From positions 1 through 42,762 of the forward strand of contig NZ_BAKX01000011.1 of assembly GCF_000614585.1 (NCBI RefSeq): a DNA stretch of 42,762 bases, given 5' to 3'. This stretch comes from Porphyromonas gingivicanis JCM 15907 (GTDB taxonomy: Bacteria > Bacteroidota > Bacteroidia > Bacteroidales > Porphyromonadaceae). Below are positions 1-9,404 of this stretch, one piece after another. The notes beneath the pieces are model-generated. The model had not been told where the DNA came from. It saw nothing but the letters and a program-made list of their open reading frames with translations, and made no database searches. Within the stretch, counting starts at the first letter, position 1. The number at the start of each line of letters is the position of its first letter. A program made the position numbers and the translations under genes.

Positions 1-247
1 TTCTTTATGATTTTGATTAGGTTGAGTGCCTTGCATCTCTCCTCAAAAGCCTTTTCCCATCTTTGTTGTGTTTGTGATGTTACCCCTATAAACTGTCGCT
101 TCGGGGATACGAATAGTAAAATTGCTCTTCTCGGTGAGGGCAAGGGCTTTCCAGAAGGCATCTTTGGTATCTCTCCTGTTGCAGGATAACGAGCAGATCA
201 TTCAACAATATCCGCTCCAGTTTCTTCACATCGATTAAATCGCTCAT
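1..247 (-). pseudogene. unrecognised reading frame, cut by window edge and apparently frameshifted
   Basis: An ATG at 245-247 on the minus strand opens a frame beginning MSDLIDVKKLERILLNDLLV. In that frame it stops at 86. If one base is restored near 184-185 (a GG on the plus strand, perhaps GGG), the neighbouring frame continues without a stop to the window edge and contains an amphipathic stretch, TQQRWEKAFEERCKALNLIK, that looks like real protein. I do not recognise the family. It lies next to a conjugative-transposon-type integrase, so it may be a mobile-element gene. It could also simply be degraded DNA. The frameshift reading is an inference; the open frame itself is seen. Confidence 0.3.
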
Positions 248-326
248 CCGATTGTTTATTAGATATTTAGTTGTATAGTTGCAGTAGCATATTGATGAGT
301 CGGGAGGTGCTCGGCATCCCACTCTT

Positions 327-367
327 CCGCCCAACTTTCTTTTAGAGGGTCTGGGCGGTTGTTTTTT
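327..367 (+). terminator. hairpin with T-run (terminator-like)
   Basis: CCGCCCA at 327-333 pairs with TGGGCGG at 352-358 and is followed by TTGTTTTTT at 359-367. No convincing plus-strand gene ends just upstream. The structure may instead act in the leader of the minus-strand frame at 1-247, or be left over from a mobile element. Confidence 0.4.
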
Positions 368-870
368 ACAACTCCATGTTTCCTTGTACACCCTCCTCTT
401 TGTTTGGTTCTATATTTTCCTTACAGTTTCGTAGTTAGAGGGGATGTTTGTAAGTCTCTCTACCTTTTAAGACAAGTTTTTAAGGCTCTTATCCAAGTCC
501 TTTTTCAGAAAAAATCTTCCCCTAAAGGGATAAAAATGGCAGAATGGAGCAAATGAATTGTGATACAGTAAGTTTTGGATTTTAAGCCATTTGGTGGAAA
601 ACCTCGAAAGGACAGGTTTATGCCACCTCCGGACAGAGTAGCGTTACCAAAACATTACCACCTCATTTGAATATGAGATTTTGGAAAAGCGGTAACGAAT
701 AGGGCAAAATCCGACTTGCATTTGGGGGATTATCTTTGACAAAGATATTTTGATGGTAGAAAAGAAGCCTTTTAATTGTCTGTGGTTTCTTTACCATTGA
801 AAGACAATACTTTGCATAGCAATGAATAACCTGACAATAAATAGTTTTGTAAACCATAAAAGTCAGAGTT
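368..870. other. gene-free remnant upstream of the integrase
   Basis: No supportable gene is seen here. Short frames on both strands have no recognisable protein character. The stretch contains a 17-bp palindrome at 731-747 and a weaker inverted repeat (CATTG near 794, CAATG near 820) close to the integrase start. Such sequence could include the attachment end of an integrated element, but no duplicated att core can be shown within this window. Confidence 0.35.
731..747. promoter_or_regulatory. perfect palindrome containing a -7-like box on both strands
   Basis: TATCTTTG at 731-738 and CAAAGATA at 740-747 form a perfect inverted repeat around a single A. Each arm matches the Bacteroidota -7 consensus TAnnTTTG, so the site could be a divergent promoter core or an operator. 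It lies 123 nt upstream of the integrase ATG. No TTG at the usual 19-nt spacing is visible. Confidence 0.4.
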
Positions 871-1590
871 ATGCGTAGCACATTTAAGGTTTTATTCTAC
901 CTCAAAAAGAATGCTCCCAAGAAGAACGGTTCTGTCCCCATTATGTGTCGTATCACCATTGACGGTACGATAGCCCAGTTCAGTTGCAAATGTGATATTC
1001 ACCCCGATTTATGGGATATCAAAAGTAATCGTACATTGGGAAAAAGTACCGTGACATTGGAGACAAACCGCTTCTTGGACAAGATACGTGTCGGCATCAA
1101 TGCCAAATACTAGGAAATTGCCGAGAGAGACAACTATGTCACTGCAGAGAAAGTGAAGAACGCCTTTTTAGGTTTGGAAATGCGACACGAAACCCTGCTG
1201 AAAGTCTTCGCCCAGCACAATGAAGACTTCGTCAAACAGGTTGATGCAGGCTTACGAAGCCCATCTACCTATAGTAAGTATTGTACGGTCTATAAGCATT
1301 TGGAGGAGCTCATCAAGACCCGCTATCGTGTCAGCGACATTGCGCTAAAAGAACTAACTCCAGCTTTCCGTTTCTTTGCAAAGCCTTATTGTTCAACGGA
1401 CAAACCTCACATAGAACATCTAAACAAACTAATAAGACAATATATACCAAAAGGAACCCCGTTCTCCAAAATATCGAAACTACAAATCAAAACTATAAAG
1501 AACCTGCTAAACAACAGACCCAGAAAAAAGCTGAACTTTCAATCCCCTATAAAAGCCCTTGATATATATTTGCAACAACGTTGCACTTGA
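871..1590 (+). pseudogene. truncated tyrosine integrase with nonsense codon, fused to IS30 transposase C-terminus
   Basis: The first part (871 to about 1362) matches the N-terminal arm-binding and SAM-like core-binding regions of Bacteroidales conjugative-transposon tyrosine recombinases. It starts MRSTFKVLFYLKKNAPKKNG and later reads EKVKNAFLGLEMRHETLLKV and then ALKELTPAF. An in-frame TAG at 1111-1113 falls where relatives usually carry Gln (inferred CAG to TAG). After codon TTC near 1362 the homology stops. The catalytic domain with its Arg-His-Arg-Tyr residues is missing, so the protein cannot recombine DNA. The same frame then continues into a different protein end (see the IS30 entry). 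An ATG at 1153 could restart translation, but the product would be a non-functional chimera. Confidence 0.8.
1362..1590 (+). mobile_element. IS30-family transposase C-terminal remnant
   Basis: The residues after the integrase junction, with FAKPYCS, HLNKLIRQYIPKGTPFSKIS and LLNNRPRKKLNF, follow the C-terminal pattern of IS30-family DDE transposases (FAxPYxxxxRGxNExxNxLIRQYfPKGT, then INNRPRKxLxxxxP). The segment spanning the final catalytic Glu is altered to TDKPHIEH, so the active site is lost as well as the N-terminus. The element ends around the stop at 1588-1590. The following 30 nt, starting near GTTGCACTTGAG, may be its terminal inverted repeat, but no partner repeat is visible to test this. 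IS insertion followed by deletion is the simplest explanation of the fusion. Confidence 0.65.
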
Positions 1591-1651
1591 GACTGGAATC
1601 TGCACAACACAAAAACTATCTTTCTATCATCTTGCATCGTACAAATTCTGC

Positions 1652-1659
1652 TATCTTTG
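1652..1659 (+). promoter_or_regulatory. candidate -7 box for the SGNH/MBOAT operon
   Basis: TATCTTTG at 1652-1659 matches the Bacteroidota -7 consensus. A TTG at 1632-1634 lies 17 nt upstream, slightly closer than the usual 19-21. The box lies just beyond the IS30 remnant, so expression of the operon may now depend on sequence next to, or brought in by, the insertion. Confidence 0.4.
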
Positions 1660-1675
1660 GCACACTATTTAATTA

Positions 1676-1705
1676 TAGGGAAGAGAGAGATAGGGAAGAG
1701 AGAAG
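1676..1705 (+). repeat. 15-bp imperfect tandem duplication in the 5' leader
   Basis: Two adjacent 15-nt units both start TAGGGAAGAGAGA and differ only in the last two bases. They lie between the candidate promoter at 1652 and the start codon at 1826, in the untranslated leader of the SGNH/MBOAT operon. Confidence 0.6.
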
Positions 1706-1825
1706 AAACTGGGGTTTAAATCTCCTGCTCAAATATTCTTCAAAGCAATAGACTAATTTTGTGCCTGATACTTGATACTTGAGCTTATACTCCCAAGAAA
1801 ACCAACCTCTCCTAAATGAAAGGGA

Positions 1826-3256
1826 ATGAAGAAAAAGAAAGATTACTTTTTTAGAGCTTGGAGCTTGCTTTTGGTGGTAATGCTCGCCCTTATAGCACTT
1901 TACTTCGTACCCCAAGAAGTATTAGGATGGTCTCCCAAACCTATTGATATGCTCGGAGACTTACGCATCGAAGAGGTACAGCCCTTTGAGGAAGACGAAC
2001 AATCTGAACAAAAACTTTCTCTCAAAAAACAAAAGGAGAACGGGCAAGACTCCGTCTCTCCTCAAACACAAGAGCTACAGATTCAAGCCGAGCGACACAA
2101 AGTGTACAACTCTTTGACTGCCTCTCTCGACTCCACCACTATGCCCATGACCATTACAGATTACAGCAAGGGACGCATAGGGTTAAAACATTTCTTTAGC
2201 CAGCTCGCCAGAATAGAACAAATGGAACGACCTGTACATATCGCTGTTTTGGGAGACTCTTTTGTGGAAGGAGATATATTAACTGATGCAATTCGTTCCG
2301 CTCTTCAGCAACGCTGGGGAGGTCGAGGTGTAGGATGGTTGCCAATGAGCAGTGAAACAGCTGGTTTTAGACAATCTATTCGCCATGAATTCAACTCATG
2401 GCAGGACCAATCAATGCTACACACTGCAAAGAAGGAAAAACACCTCATCACTGGACACATCTTCCTACCCAAATCGGGCAAGACATGGAGTAAATACACT
2501 CTTCCGAAGAAAGAAAAGCCCTTTAACCAAGTTACGCTATACTACCATTCTTCCGAAGAGGTTCCCATTAAAATAACCCTATCCGATAGTATTGAGACCC
2601 TTGTTTTACCTCCCTCAGCAAATCAACTTAATAGCTACACTATTTCCTCTAACCAAGAAATAAGTTCTATTCGTATAGATTTTGAAAGAGAAGAGACCTT
2701 TGCTTGTTACGGTATCTCTCTGGAGGGAAAACAAGGTGTATCGGTAGACAACATGTCTCTACGAGGCAATTCAGGGCTACTATTAGGTTCGGTAGACGAA
2801 GAGCTTAACCGAGCGTTCAACACTCATCGTCCTTATGACCTTATCATCTTACAATACGGGCTTAATGTAGCAAATACCAATCAAAAAGATTACTCTTTCT
2901 ATGGTAAACAGATGAAAAAAGTAATTACACGATTGCGTACACTTTATCCCAATGCCGATGTTATGCTATTAGGTGTTTCTGACCGAGCCAAAAGAATAGC
3001 CGGACAATTCTCTACCATGCCCGAAATACTCAAATTGCATCAACAGCAACAGCTCATTGCTCAAGAAATGGGAATTCCCTTTTGGAGTCTTCTCAATGCA
3101 ATGAAGTCTTTAGGTGGTATAACTGAGATGGCGCAACGAGGTGAAGCAGCAAAAGATTACACTCATCTTAGCCATAAAGGAGGGCGCAAACTGGCAGAGA
3201 AATTTATCGAAGCCTTAACCCTTGAGGAAAAATACTATGATGCGATTAAAAATTAG
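1826..3256 (+). CDS. membrane-anchored SGNH/GDSL-like hydrolase, first gene of O-acylation operon
   Basis: A 476-residue protein with a short basic N-terminus and one membrane segment (about residues 12-31), then a charged linker and a periplasmic SGNH domain. Block I is seen as VLGDSFVEGD with the nucleophile Ser at 145. A block-III-like YDLIILQYGLNVAN has Asn but not the full GxND. Block V is DYTHLS with Asp444 and His447. SGNH proteins of this type pair with MBOAT proteins to transfer acetyl groups to extracellular polysaccharide (the AlgJ/X and PatB/OatA families). That role is inferred from the MBOAT gene at 4091. It overlaps the next gene by 20 nt, so the two are probably translationally coupled. 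The purine-rich GAAAGGGA just before the ATG supports this start. Confidence 0.75.
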   Translation: MKKKKDYFFRAWSLLLVVMLALIALYFVPQEVLGWSPKPIDMLGDLRIEEVQPFEEDEQSEQKLSLKKQKENGQDSVSPQTQELQIQAERHKVYNSLTASLDSTTMPMTITDYSKGRIGLKHFFSQLARIEQMERPVHIAVLGDSFVEGDILTDAIRSALQQRWGGRGVGWLPMSSETAGFRQSIRHEFNSWQDQSMLHTAKKEKHLITGHIFLPKSGKTWSKYTLPKKEKPFNQVTLYYHSSEEVPIKITLSDSIETLVLPPSANQLNSYTISSNQEISSIRIDFEREETFACYGISLEGKQGVSVDNMSLRGNSGLLLGSVDEELNRAFNTHRPYDLIILQYGLNVANTNQKDYSFYGKQMKKVITRLRTLYPNADVMLLGVSDRAKRIAGQFSTMPEILKLHQQQQLIAQEMGIPFWSLLNAMKSLGGITEMAQRGEAAKDYTHLSHKGGRKLAEKFIEALTLEEKYYDAIKN

Positions 3257-4064
3257 CCTATTCGTTTTACTTCTCGTCATACTATCTTTTAGGGTCAAAG
3301 CCACAGGAGACGAAAATCCTAAAATATGGTATCAACCCCCAAATGCTATCTATCAAACACTTTGGCAATCTATTAAATCGAGCCGAACCAATCAAAAATC
3401 AATACGTATACTACACATAGGAGATAGTCACATTACCAATGGATTTACCACCAAACCTATAAAAACTCAATTCAAAAAATGCTATGGAGATAGTGTTTTA
3501 GTAGAACATAGAGGTATCAACGGAGCCACGTTTCTTACCTACTGTACAGAGACTGAAATAGAACGCATCTCACAAGCGGAGCCCGATTTGTTAATCATTT
3601 CATTGGGGACTAACGATTCATATACTTTCAAATTCTCTCCCGAAGAACTAAGGGCTAATATTACCTCTTTTCTCTCCCTACTTTCAGAACGGATACCTGA
3701 ACTGCCTGTAATTCTAACTTCTCCTCCTCCCAATTTCTTGCGAACCTCTAAGCGCGTTGGAGTTGTTAAACGTAAAAAACGACATAGAAGATATAAAACC
3801 ATTACTAGCTACAGCTATAACAAGAATACCGTTAGAGTAGCTGATGTAATGAGTAGTATAGCTCTTCTCTATGGTTATGCTTATATAGATTTATACAGTT
3901 CGATAGGCTCTGAACAGGAGGCTAAGTTATGGCTCAAAAACGGATGGATGTATAAAGACAGGACGCATTATACAATAGATGGATACCTCAAACATGGAGA
4001 AACTATCGCTACTGCCCTTATCGAAATGATAGAAGAGCCAACGTCTGCACCCATTGAACAATAA
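3237..4064 (+). CDS. secreted SGNH hydrolase-family protein
   Basis: From the ATG at 3237 the product has 275 residues with a signal peptide (MMRLKISLFVLLLVILSF, probably cleaved near VKA). The frame also has an upstream ATG at 3222, but GAGGAAA at 3224-3230 is a suitable ribosome-binding site for 3237. All SGNH blocks are present: HIGDSH, SLGTND and, near the end, DRTHYT with the Asp-x-x-His pair. This makes it a more canonical hydrolase or transferase than the preceding gene. With two SGNH proteins beside one MBOAT protein, the likely role is periplasmic transfer or removal of O-acyl groups on a surface glycan. The acceptor cannot be read from the sequence. Confidence 0.75.
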   Translation: MMRLKISLFVLLLVILSFRVKATGDENPKIWYQPPNAIYQTLWQSIKSSRTNQKSIRILHIGDSHITNGFTTKPIKTQFKKCYGDSVLVEHRGINGATFLTYCTETEIERISQAEPDLLIISLGTNDSYTFKFSPEELRANITSFLSLLSERIPELPVILTSPPPNFLRTSKRVGVVKRKKRHRRYKTITSYSYNKNTVRVADVMSSIALLYGYAYIDLYSSIGSEQEAKLWLKNGWMYKDRTHYTIDGYLKHGETIATALIEMIEEPTSAPIEQ

Positions 4065-4090
4065 GCAAAAAGGGAGGAAAAGCCTAACTT

Positions 4091-5637
4091 ATGGAGTACA
4101 TTAACAACTTTCTCAATAGTCTCGACTGGAGTAAACTTCCTCAATTATTGGAGTATGACCCTACCGCTCCTATGATTTTCTCAAGTGGATTATTCTTCTT
4201 CGCCTTTCTTCTTTTTCTTCCTTTATATGGAGCTCTTAGACAACACAAATCATTGAGAGTGGTCTATGTAGCTCTCTTTTCTCTCTTTTTCTACTATAAG
4301 AGTAGCGGGCTGTATGTACTGCTCTTACTTTTTGCTGCTACGAGCGATTTTTTGATCGGGTTATTGATGAGTAAGGTACCTACTCAAAAGAAGCGCAAAC
4401 GTTACGTGGCTTTGAGTATGTTTATCAATCTTTCTGTACTCGCCTACTTCAAATACTTCAACTTTATAGGCTCTTTACTCTTCGAGGCGCTCAATGCTTT
4501 GGGTGTTGCTGTAGAGAACCCTAATTGGGTAGTAGGAGAGTGGAATAATTGGAATATTATCCTACCTGCGGGGATTTCCTTCTATACGTTCCAAACTATG
4601 AGCTACGTAATAGATTTGTATCGTGGAGAAATTAAACCGCTTAGGAGGTGGATTGACTACGTTTTTTATGTATCATTTTTCCCCCAATTAGTTGCAGGGC
4701 CTATTGTTCGCGCCAAAGATTTCATTCCCCAAATCAATCGCAAACCGACCCTCTCTCGATGGGAATATGGAGAGGCTTTAGCTCTTATTATCAGCGGACT
4801 CTTCAAGAAAACTATTATTTCGGATTATATCAGTCTCAACTTTGTCGATCGTATATTCGATGCCCCTACCCTCTACACTGGGTTAGAAAATTTATTAGGC
4901 GTATATGGATACGCTTTGCAGATTTATTGTGACTTTTCAGGTTATTCCGATATGGCAATAGGAATAGCTCTGCTGTTAGGTTTCCGATTCAATATTAACT
5001 TCAACTCTCCCTATCAATCAGCTAGCATCACGGAGTTTTGGCGCAGATGGCATATTTCCCTATCTACTTGGCTTCGAGACTATCTTTATATACCTCTGGG
5101 AGGCAATCGCAAAGGTAAAATTCGCACCTATATCAACCTTATGCTAACAATGCTTTTAGGAGGGTTATGGCATGGGGCTGCACTACGCTTTATTCTGTGG
5201 GGAGGACTTCATGGAGTCGCCTTAGCTCTGCATAAACTATGGTGTATATGGGTGCCCAGTTCAGCTCAAGGAGCCGACCAACTACCCACATGGAGACGTT
5301 GGATAGGGCGCCTGCTCACATTTCATTTAGTCTGCTTTTCTTGGATTTTCTTTAGAGCAGAGTCCATGCAAACAGCCACAGAAGTAATCCATCAAATTTA
5401 TGCCAACTTCCATCCTGAGGTATTTTTCCAATTTATTATTGGATATAAGATGGTGTTTAGCCTTATGCTATTGGGCTACGTACTACACTTTACCTCTCAT
5501 CGAATGGAACGTAGGTTTCAAATTTTCTTTACTCGCACTCACTTTATTTGGCAGGCAGCATTATTTTACTGCTTATAGTTGTAGTTATCCAGATGCGTTC
5601 TGCAGAAATACAACCCTTTATCTATTTTCAATTTTAA
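4091..5637 (+). CDS. MBOAT-family O-acyltransferase (DltB/AlgI type), C-terminus frameshifted
   Basis: A polytopic membrane protein that moves acyl groups across the inner membrane for transfer to a cell-envelope polymer. The core signature is present: FWRRWHISLSTWLRDYLYIP around His321, then LLGGLWHGAALRF with the conserved MBOAT His361. As written the frame stops at 5578 after a short ending, ALFYCL. Adding one T to the TTTT run at 5564-5567 opens a frame to the TAA at 5635-5637. Its ending, IQMRSAEIQPFIYFQF, is the normal tail of Bacteroidota homologues. So the sequence lacks one base here, by error or by true mutation. It is the third gene of the operon; a GGGAGG lies 14 nt before the ATG. 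Confidence 0.85.
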
Positions 5638-5850
5638 TGCTTCACAACTAACTTCGGGCATTTCAGAACAATCTTTTTTCCTTGATAAACATCCCCTTTC
5701 AAATTATCTTAGTAAAAGGGGACTCTGTAACTATCCAAAACAAATAGAGAGGAATAGTAGATTTTTAAAGCATTCTTTTTTCTCTCAAAAAGAGCTTTGA
5801 ACATCACTTTAGTCTTCAAAAAGTTCTTACTAACCAAAATGTAAGAAGAC

Positions 5851-5897
5851 AAAAAGAGGATACAATGAAGAATAAGTCATTGCATCCTCTTTTTTTA
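5851..5897. terminator. bidirectional terminator between MBOAT operon and frdB
   Basis: AAGAGGAT (5854-5861) and CAATGA (5863-5868) pair with TCATTG (5877-5882) and ATCCTCTT (5884-5891), with one mismatch. A T-run follows on the plus strand and an A-run precedes it, so it can stop both the rightward operon and the leftward frd operon. Confidence 0.8.
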
Positions 5898-5966
5898 TTC
5901 AGTACCACTCAACGATAGCTCTCTGTAAGCAGAGTAGCTATCAACAAGACACGCAGTGTGCCGATA

Positions 5967-6721
5967 TTAGTCTTTACACTTTGCTTTGATAAACTCTCTA
6001 TTCAAACGAGCTATATGTGTGATAGAAACGTTTTTGGGACATTCCATCTCACAAGCTCTCGTATTGGTACAGTTACCAAAACCCAATTCGTCCATCTTAG
6101 CCAACATAGCTTTTGCACGTCTTGCAGCTTCGGGCTTACCTTGTGGAAGAAGTGTCAATTGGCTCACTTTGGCACTAAGGAAAAGCATTGCCGAGCCATT
6201 TTTACAAGCTGCGGCACAAGCTCCACAGCCAATACAAGCTGCAGCATCCATTGCCTCGTCTGCTTTGTGTTTGGGAATAGGAATAGCATTGGCATCAATA
6301 ACACCTCCTGTATTTACCGACACATAGCCTCCAGCTTGAATAATCTTGTCGTACGCAGAACGATCTACCATCAGTCGCGAATGATAGGGAAACCCGCCGA
6401 ACGCCAAGGCTCAACCGTGATAGTATCTCCATCATCAAAGCGACGCATATGCAACTGGCAGGTCGTAATACTATCATCTGGTCCATGAGGATGCCCATTG
6501 ATATAGAGAGAACACATACCACAAATACCCTCACGACAGTCATGGTCATAAGCAATAGGATCTTTACCCTCCGCAATTAACTGCTCATTAAGGATATCCA
6601 TCATTTCGAGAAAAGAAGCACTCTGCGATACCTCTTTGAGAGAATAAGTTTCAAAGCGTCCTTTCTCTTTAGGACCCTTCTGTCGCCATACACGTACAGT
6701 TATATTTATATTCTTATCCAT
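5967..6721 (-). CDS. frdB: fumarate reductase/succinate dehydrogenase iron-sulfur subunit, frameshifted
   Basis: It transfers electrons between the flavoprotein and the membrane cytochrome b subunit. The N-terminal half has the 2Fe-2S ligands CREGICGMC and a later Cys (62, 67, 70, 88). The C-terminal half has the two cysteine clusters [15 protein letters not shown] and [14 protein letters not shown] for the 4Fe-4S and 3Fe-4S centres. The two halves are in different frames. The first ends FPIIRD then TGA, while the expected continuation is [10 protein letters not shown] in the next frame. One extra C (plus-strand G at 6374) restores a product of about 251 residues, the normal length. A true break would remove the high-potential clusters and inactivate the complex, so a sequence error is more likely. 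Last gene of frdCAB. Confidence 0.92.
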
Positions 6722-6742
6722 GATAATTCCTTTGAAACGATA

Positions 6743-8686
6743 TTAGTTCTTGTAATTACGTGTTGCACGCTCAGTAAATTCATACTCAAGAGGCTCTTTG
6801 TACATAACAGGAGCCTTATCTTCTCCTTGATACTCCCAGCAAGAAACATAGGCAAACTGGTCGTCATGACGAAGAGCTTCTCCCTCTTCGGTTTGATGTT
6901 CCAAACGGAAGTGTCCACCACAACTCTCCTCACGATCCAAAGCATCGTGCGCCATAAGCTCCCCTATTTCGATAAAGTCTGCCAAACGCAATGCTTTCTC
7001 TAATTCTAAGTTAAGTTCTCCAGGCTCTCCCGGGATAAAAACTTCTTTCCAGAACGTTTTCTTAAGTTCTGCCAAGAGCTCTATGCCTTTTTCCAAATTG
7101 GCTTTATCACGTCCCATACCTACGTATTCCCACATGATATTCCCCAACTCCTTATGTAAACTATCCACCGAACGCTTGCCCTTACATTTCATCAGGTGAT
7201 CTATACGGTCTTGAAGTTGCTTTTCAGCTTCTACAAACTCAGGTAAATCGGTACTAAAACGAGGCACTCGAATCTGATCTGCTAAATAGTTTTGAAGCGT
7301 ATAAGGCAAGATGAAATATCCATCTGCCAAACCTTGCATCAAAGCCGATGCCCCCAAGCGGTTCGCTCCATGATCAGAGAAGTTAGCTTCTCCGATAGCA
7401 AACAAGCCAGGAATGGTTGTCATCAACTCGTAGTCTACCCACAAACCACCCATTGTATAGTGGATAGCAGGGTAAATCATCATGGGTGTTTCGTAGGGAT
7501 TATCGTTGGTGATCTTCTCGTACATCTGGAAAAGGTTACCATACTTTTGCTCCACTACATCCTTACCCATACGACGAATAGCATCATCAAAGTCCAAGAA
7601 AACAGCCAAGCCCGTATTATTTACTCCGAAACCAGCATCACAACGCTCTTTCGCAGCACGGCTTGCTACGTCTCGAGGTACGAGGTTTCCAAAAGCAGGA
7701 TAGCGACGTTCCAAATAGTAGTCTCTGTCCTCTTCTGGTATCTGGTGTCCTTTGAGCGTTCCAGCCTGTAATTTTTTGGCATCTTCTATCTTCTTAGGCA
7801 CCCAAATGCGACCATCGTTACGGAGCGACTCGCTCATCAATGTCAATTTGGATTGATAGTCTCCATGCTTAGGAATACAAGTAGGGTGAATCTGTGCCAT
7901 ACATGGGTTGGCAAAATAAGCCCCCTTCTTATAGCACTGCCAAGCAGCCGAGCCATTAGAAGCCATAGCATTAGTAGAGAGGAAGTAAGCATTTCCATAA
8001 CCTCCCGTAGCAATAACAACGGCATGAGCGGCAAAACGCTTAATTTCTCCCGTGGTCAAATCACGAGCAATAATACCTCTGGCACGACCATCAATCAACA
8101 CTACATCGAGCATTTCATGACGCGTATAGAGCTTCACATTGCCCTTACCCACCTGACGGCTAAGTGCGGAGTAGGCTCCCAAAAGCAACTGTTGTCCCGT
8201 TTGACCACGAGCATAGAAAGTACGTGATACTTGAGCTCCACCGAAAGAACGGTTGTCCAAAAGACCACCATAGTCACGTGCAAAAGGCACTCCCTGCGCC
8301 ACACATTGGTCAATAATGGCATTGCTCACCTCAGCCAAACGGTACACGTTAGCCTCACGGGCACGATAGTCTCCTCCTTTTATTGTATCGTAAAAGAGAC
8401 GATAAACAGAGTCTCCATCATTTTGATAGTTCTTAGCAGCATTAATACCTCCCTGTGCAGCAATAGAGTGAGCACGACGAGGCGAATCTTGAATACAGAA
8501 GTTTAGGACGTTAAAGCCCATCTCTCCTAAAGAAGCTGCCGCAGAAGCTCCAGCGAGTCCAGTACCTACTACCACAACATCTAAACGACGTTTATTGGCA
8601 GGGTTCACTAATTTTTGATGATCCTTATAAGAGGTCCATTTATCAGCCAATGGTCCCTGAGGTATCTTAGCATCTAATATAGACAT
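6743..8686 (-). CDS. frdA: fumarate reductase/succinate dehydrogenase flavoprotein subunit
   Basis: 647 residues, intact, usual length for the Bacteroides-type enzyme. It interconverts fumarate and succinate with covalently bound FAD, at the cytoplasmic face of the membrane. A Rossmann motif [16 protein letters not shown] lies near residues 37-52 and the flavin-attachment region HSIAAQGG at 73-80. [20 protein letters not shown] and [20 protein letters not shown] belong to the substrate-capping and FAD regions. It sits between frdC (8 nt) and frdB (21 nt) and must be cotranscribed with them. In Bacteroidales this complex works mainly as fumarate reductase in anaerobic respiration, tied to succinate production. 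The sequence alone cannot settle the direction. Confidence 0.95.
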   Translation of the reverse strand: MSILDAKIPQGPLADKWTSYKDHQKLVNPANKRRLDVVVVGTGLAGASAAASLGEMGFNVLNFCIQDSPRRAHSIAAQGGINAAKNYQNDGDSVYRLFYDTIKGGDYRAREANVYRLAEVSNAIIDQCVAQGVPFARDYGGLLDNRSFGGAQVSRTFYARGQTGQQLLLGAYSALSRQVGKGNVKLYTRHEMLDVVLIDGRARGIIARDLTTGEIKRFAAHAVVIATGGYGNAYFLSTNAMASNGSAAWQCYKKGAYFANPCMAQIHPTCIPKHGDYQSKLTLMSESLRNDGRIWVPKKIEDAKKLQAGTLKGHQIPEEDRDYYLERRYPAFGNLVPRDVASRAAKERCDAGFGVNNTGLAVFLDFDDAIRRMGKDVVEQKYGNLFQMYEKITNDNPYETPMMIYPAIHYTMGGLWVDYELMTTIPGLFAIGEANFSDHGANRLGASALMQGLADGYFILPYTLQNYLADQIRVPRFSTDLPEFVEAEKQLQDRIDHLMKCKGKRSVDSLHKELGNIMWEYVGMGRDKANLEKGIELLAELKKTFWKEVFIPGEPGELNLELEKALRLADFIEIGELMAHDALDREESCGGHFRLEHQTEEGEALRHDDQFAYVSCWEYQGEDKAPVMYKEPLEYEFTERATRNYKN

Positions 8687-8694
8687 AGCTTACT

Positions 8695-9404
8695 TTAATT
8701 TAATACGTTGAGATGAGGAAAAAGTCCAAGGCTTGCCAAGTAGTAAACAACAACTACCACGGTAAAGCCCAACATAATAATAGTTGAGAATATAGTCGAA
8801 ATGGTTCGAATACGATTTTGCCACTTAAGATTATTCCAACCCAAAGTTTGGAAAGCACTCCAAAAACCATGGTTGATATGCAACCAAAGAGCAAAGAACC
8901 AAACGAGATAAAGAATCACATAAATTGGGTTCTTGAACGTATAGGCTATAAGACCTGCACCATCTGTAGGACCACTTACCCCTTCTATACCTAAATCATG
9001 TACGTGCATTAGCTCAGCTAACTGCATCTTTGCCCAAAAATGGAAAAGGTGAAGAGCAATACCCAAAACAACAATGACTCCCAATAAAAGCATGTTTTGA
9101 GAAGCCCACGCCACTCCCTTAGGGCGAGACACCACCCCATAACGGTCAGAACCTCGAGCCTTACGATTTTGTACAGTAAGCCAAAAAGCATAGATAATAT
9201 GCACTACTGTCAAAAATGCAAGCCCAAGAGAGGCAACTAAAGCATACCAATTAGCCCCAAGGAATGCACAAATAGCATTATAACCCTCTGGCTGAAAATT
9301 GCCGCCAAGTTCATGGACATATGAAAGGTCAAAAAGAGAATCAACGAGAGTCCTGTGACACTCATCACCACCTTTCGACCTACGGACGAATTACGTAACC
9401 ACAT
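8695..9404 (-). CDS. frdC: fumarate reductase/succinate dehydrogenase cytochrome b subunit, frameshifted
   Basis: The di-haem cytochrome b membrane anchor that exchanges electrons with the quinone pool. The real start is the ATG at 9402-9404 (MWLRNSSVGRKVVMSVTGLS), which keeps the conserved first helix and FHMSMN. That frame fails just after the segment NLAAIF. Restoring one base near 9294 (plus-strand CTGAAAA, likely CTGGAAAA) gives QPEGYNAICAFLGANWYALV and joins the rest, TVVHIIYAFWLTVQNRKARG. The result is about 236 residues with five helices and haem-ligand histidines such as HIIYAFW, LHLFHFW and HINHGFW. The first frame-internal ATG, at 9213, would drop the first helices. First gene of the operon. 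Confidence 0.9.

Noticed and set aside
248..391. N-terminal extension of the left-edge minus-strand frame (starting MYKETWSC)
   Set aside because: It runs through the GC-rich hairpin at 327-358 and has no protein character; the ATG at 247 is the better start if this is a gene.
5693..5721. Hairpin CCCCTTT / AAAGGGG after the MBOAT gene
   Set aside because: No T-run follows on either strand and the loop is AT-rich; the better terminator is at 5851-5897.
5958..6488. 176-codon plus-strand frame over frdB
   Set aside because: Antisense shadow of frdB, rich in Cys and Ser only because the opposite strand encodes the iron-sulfur protein.
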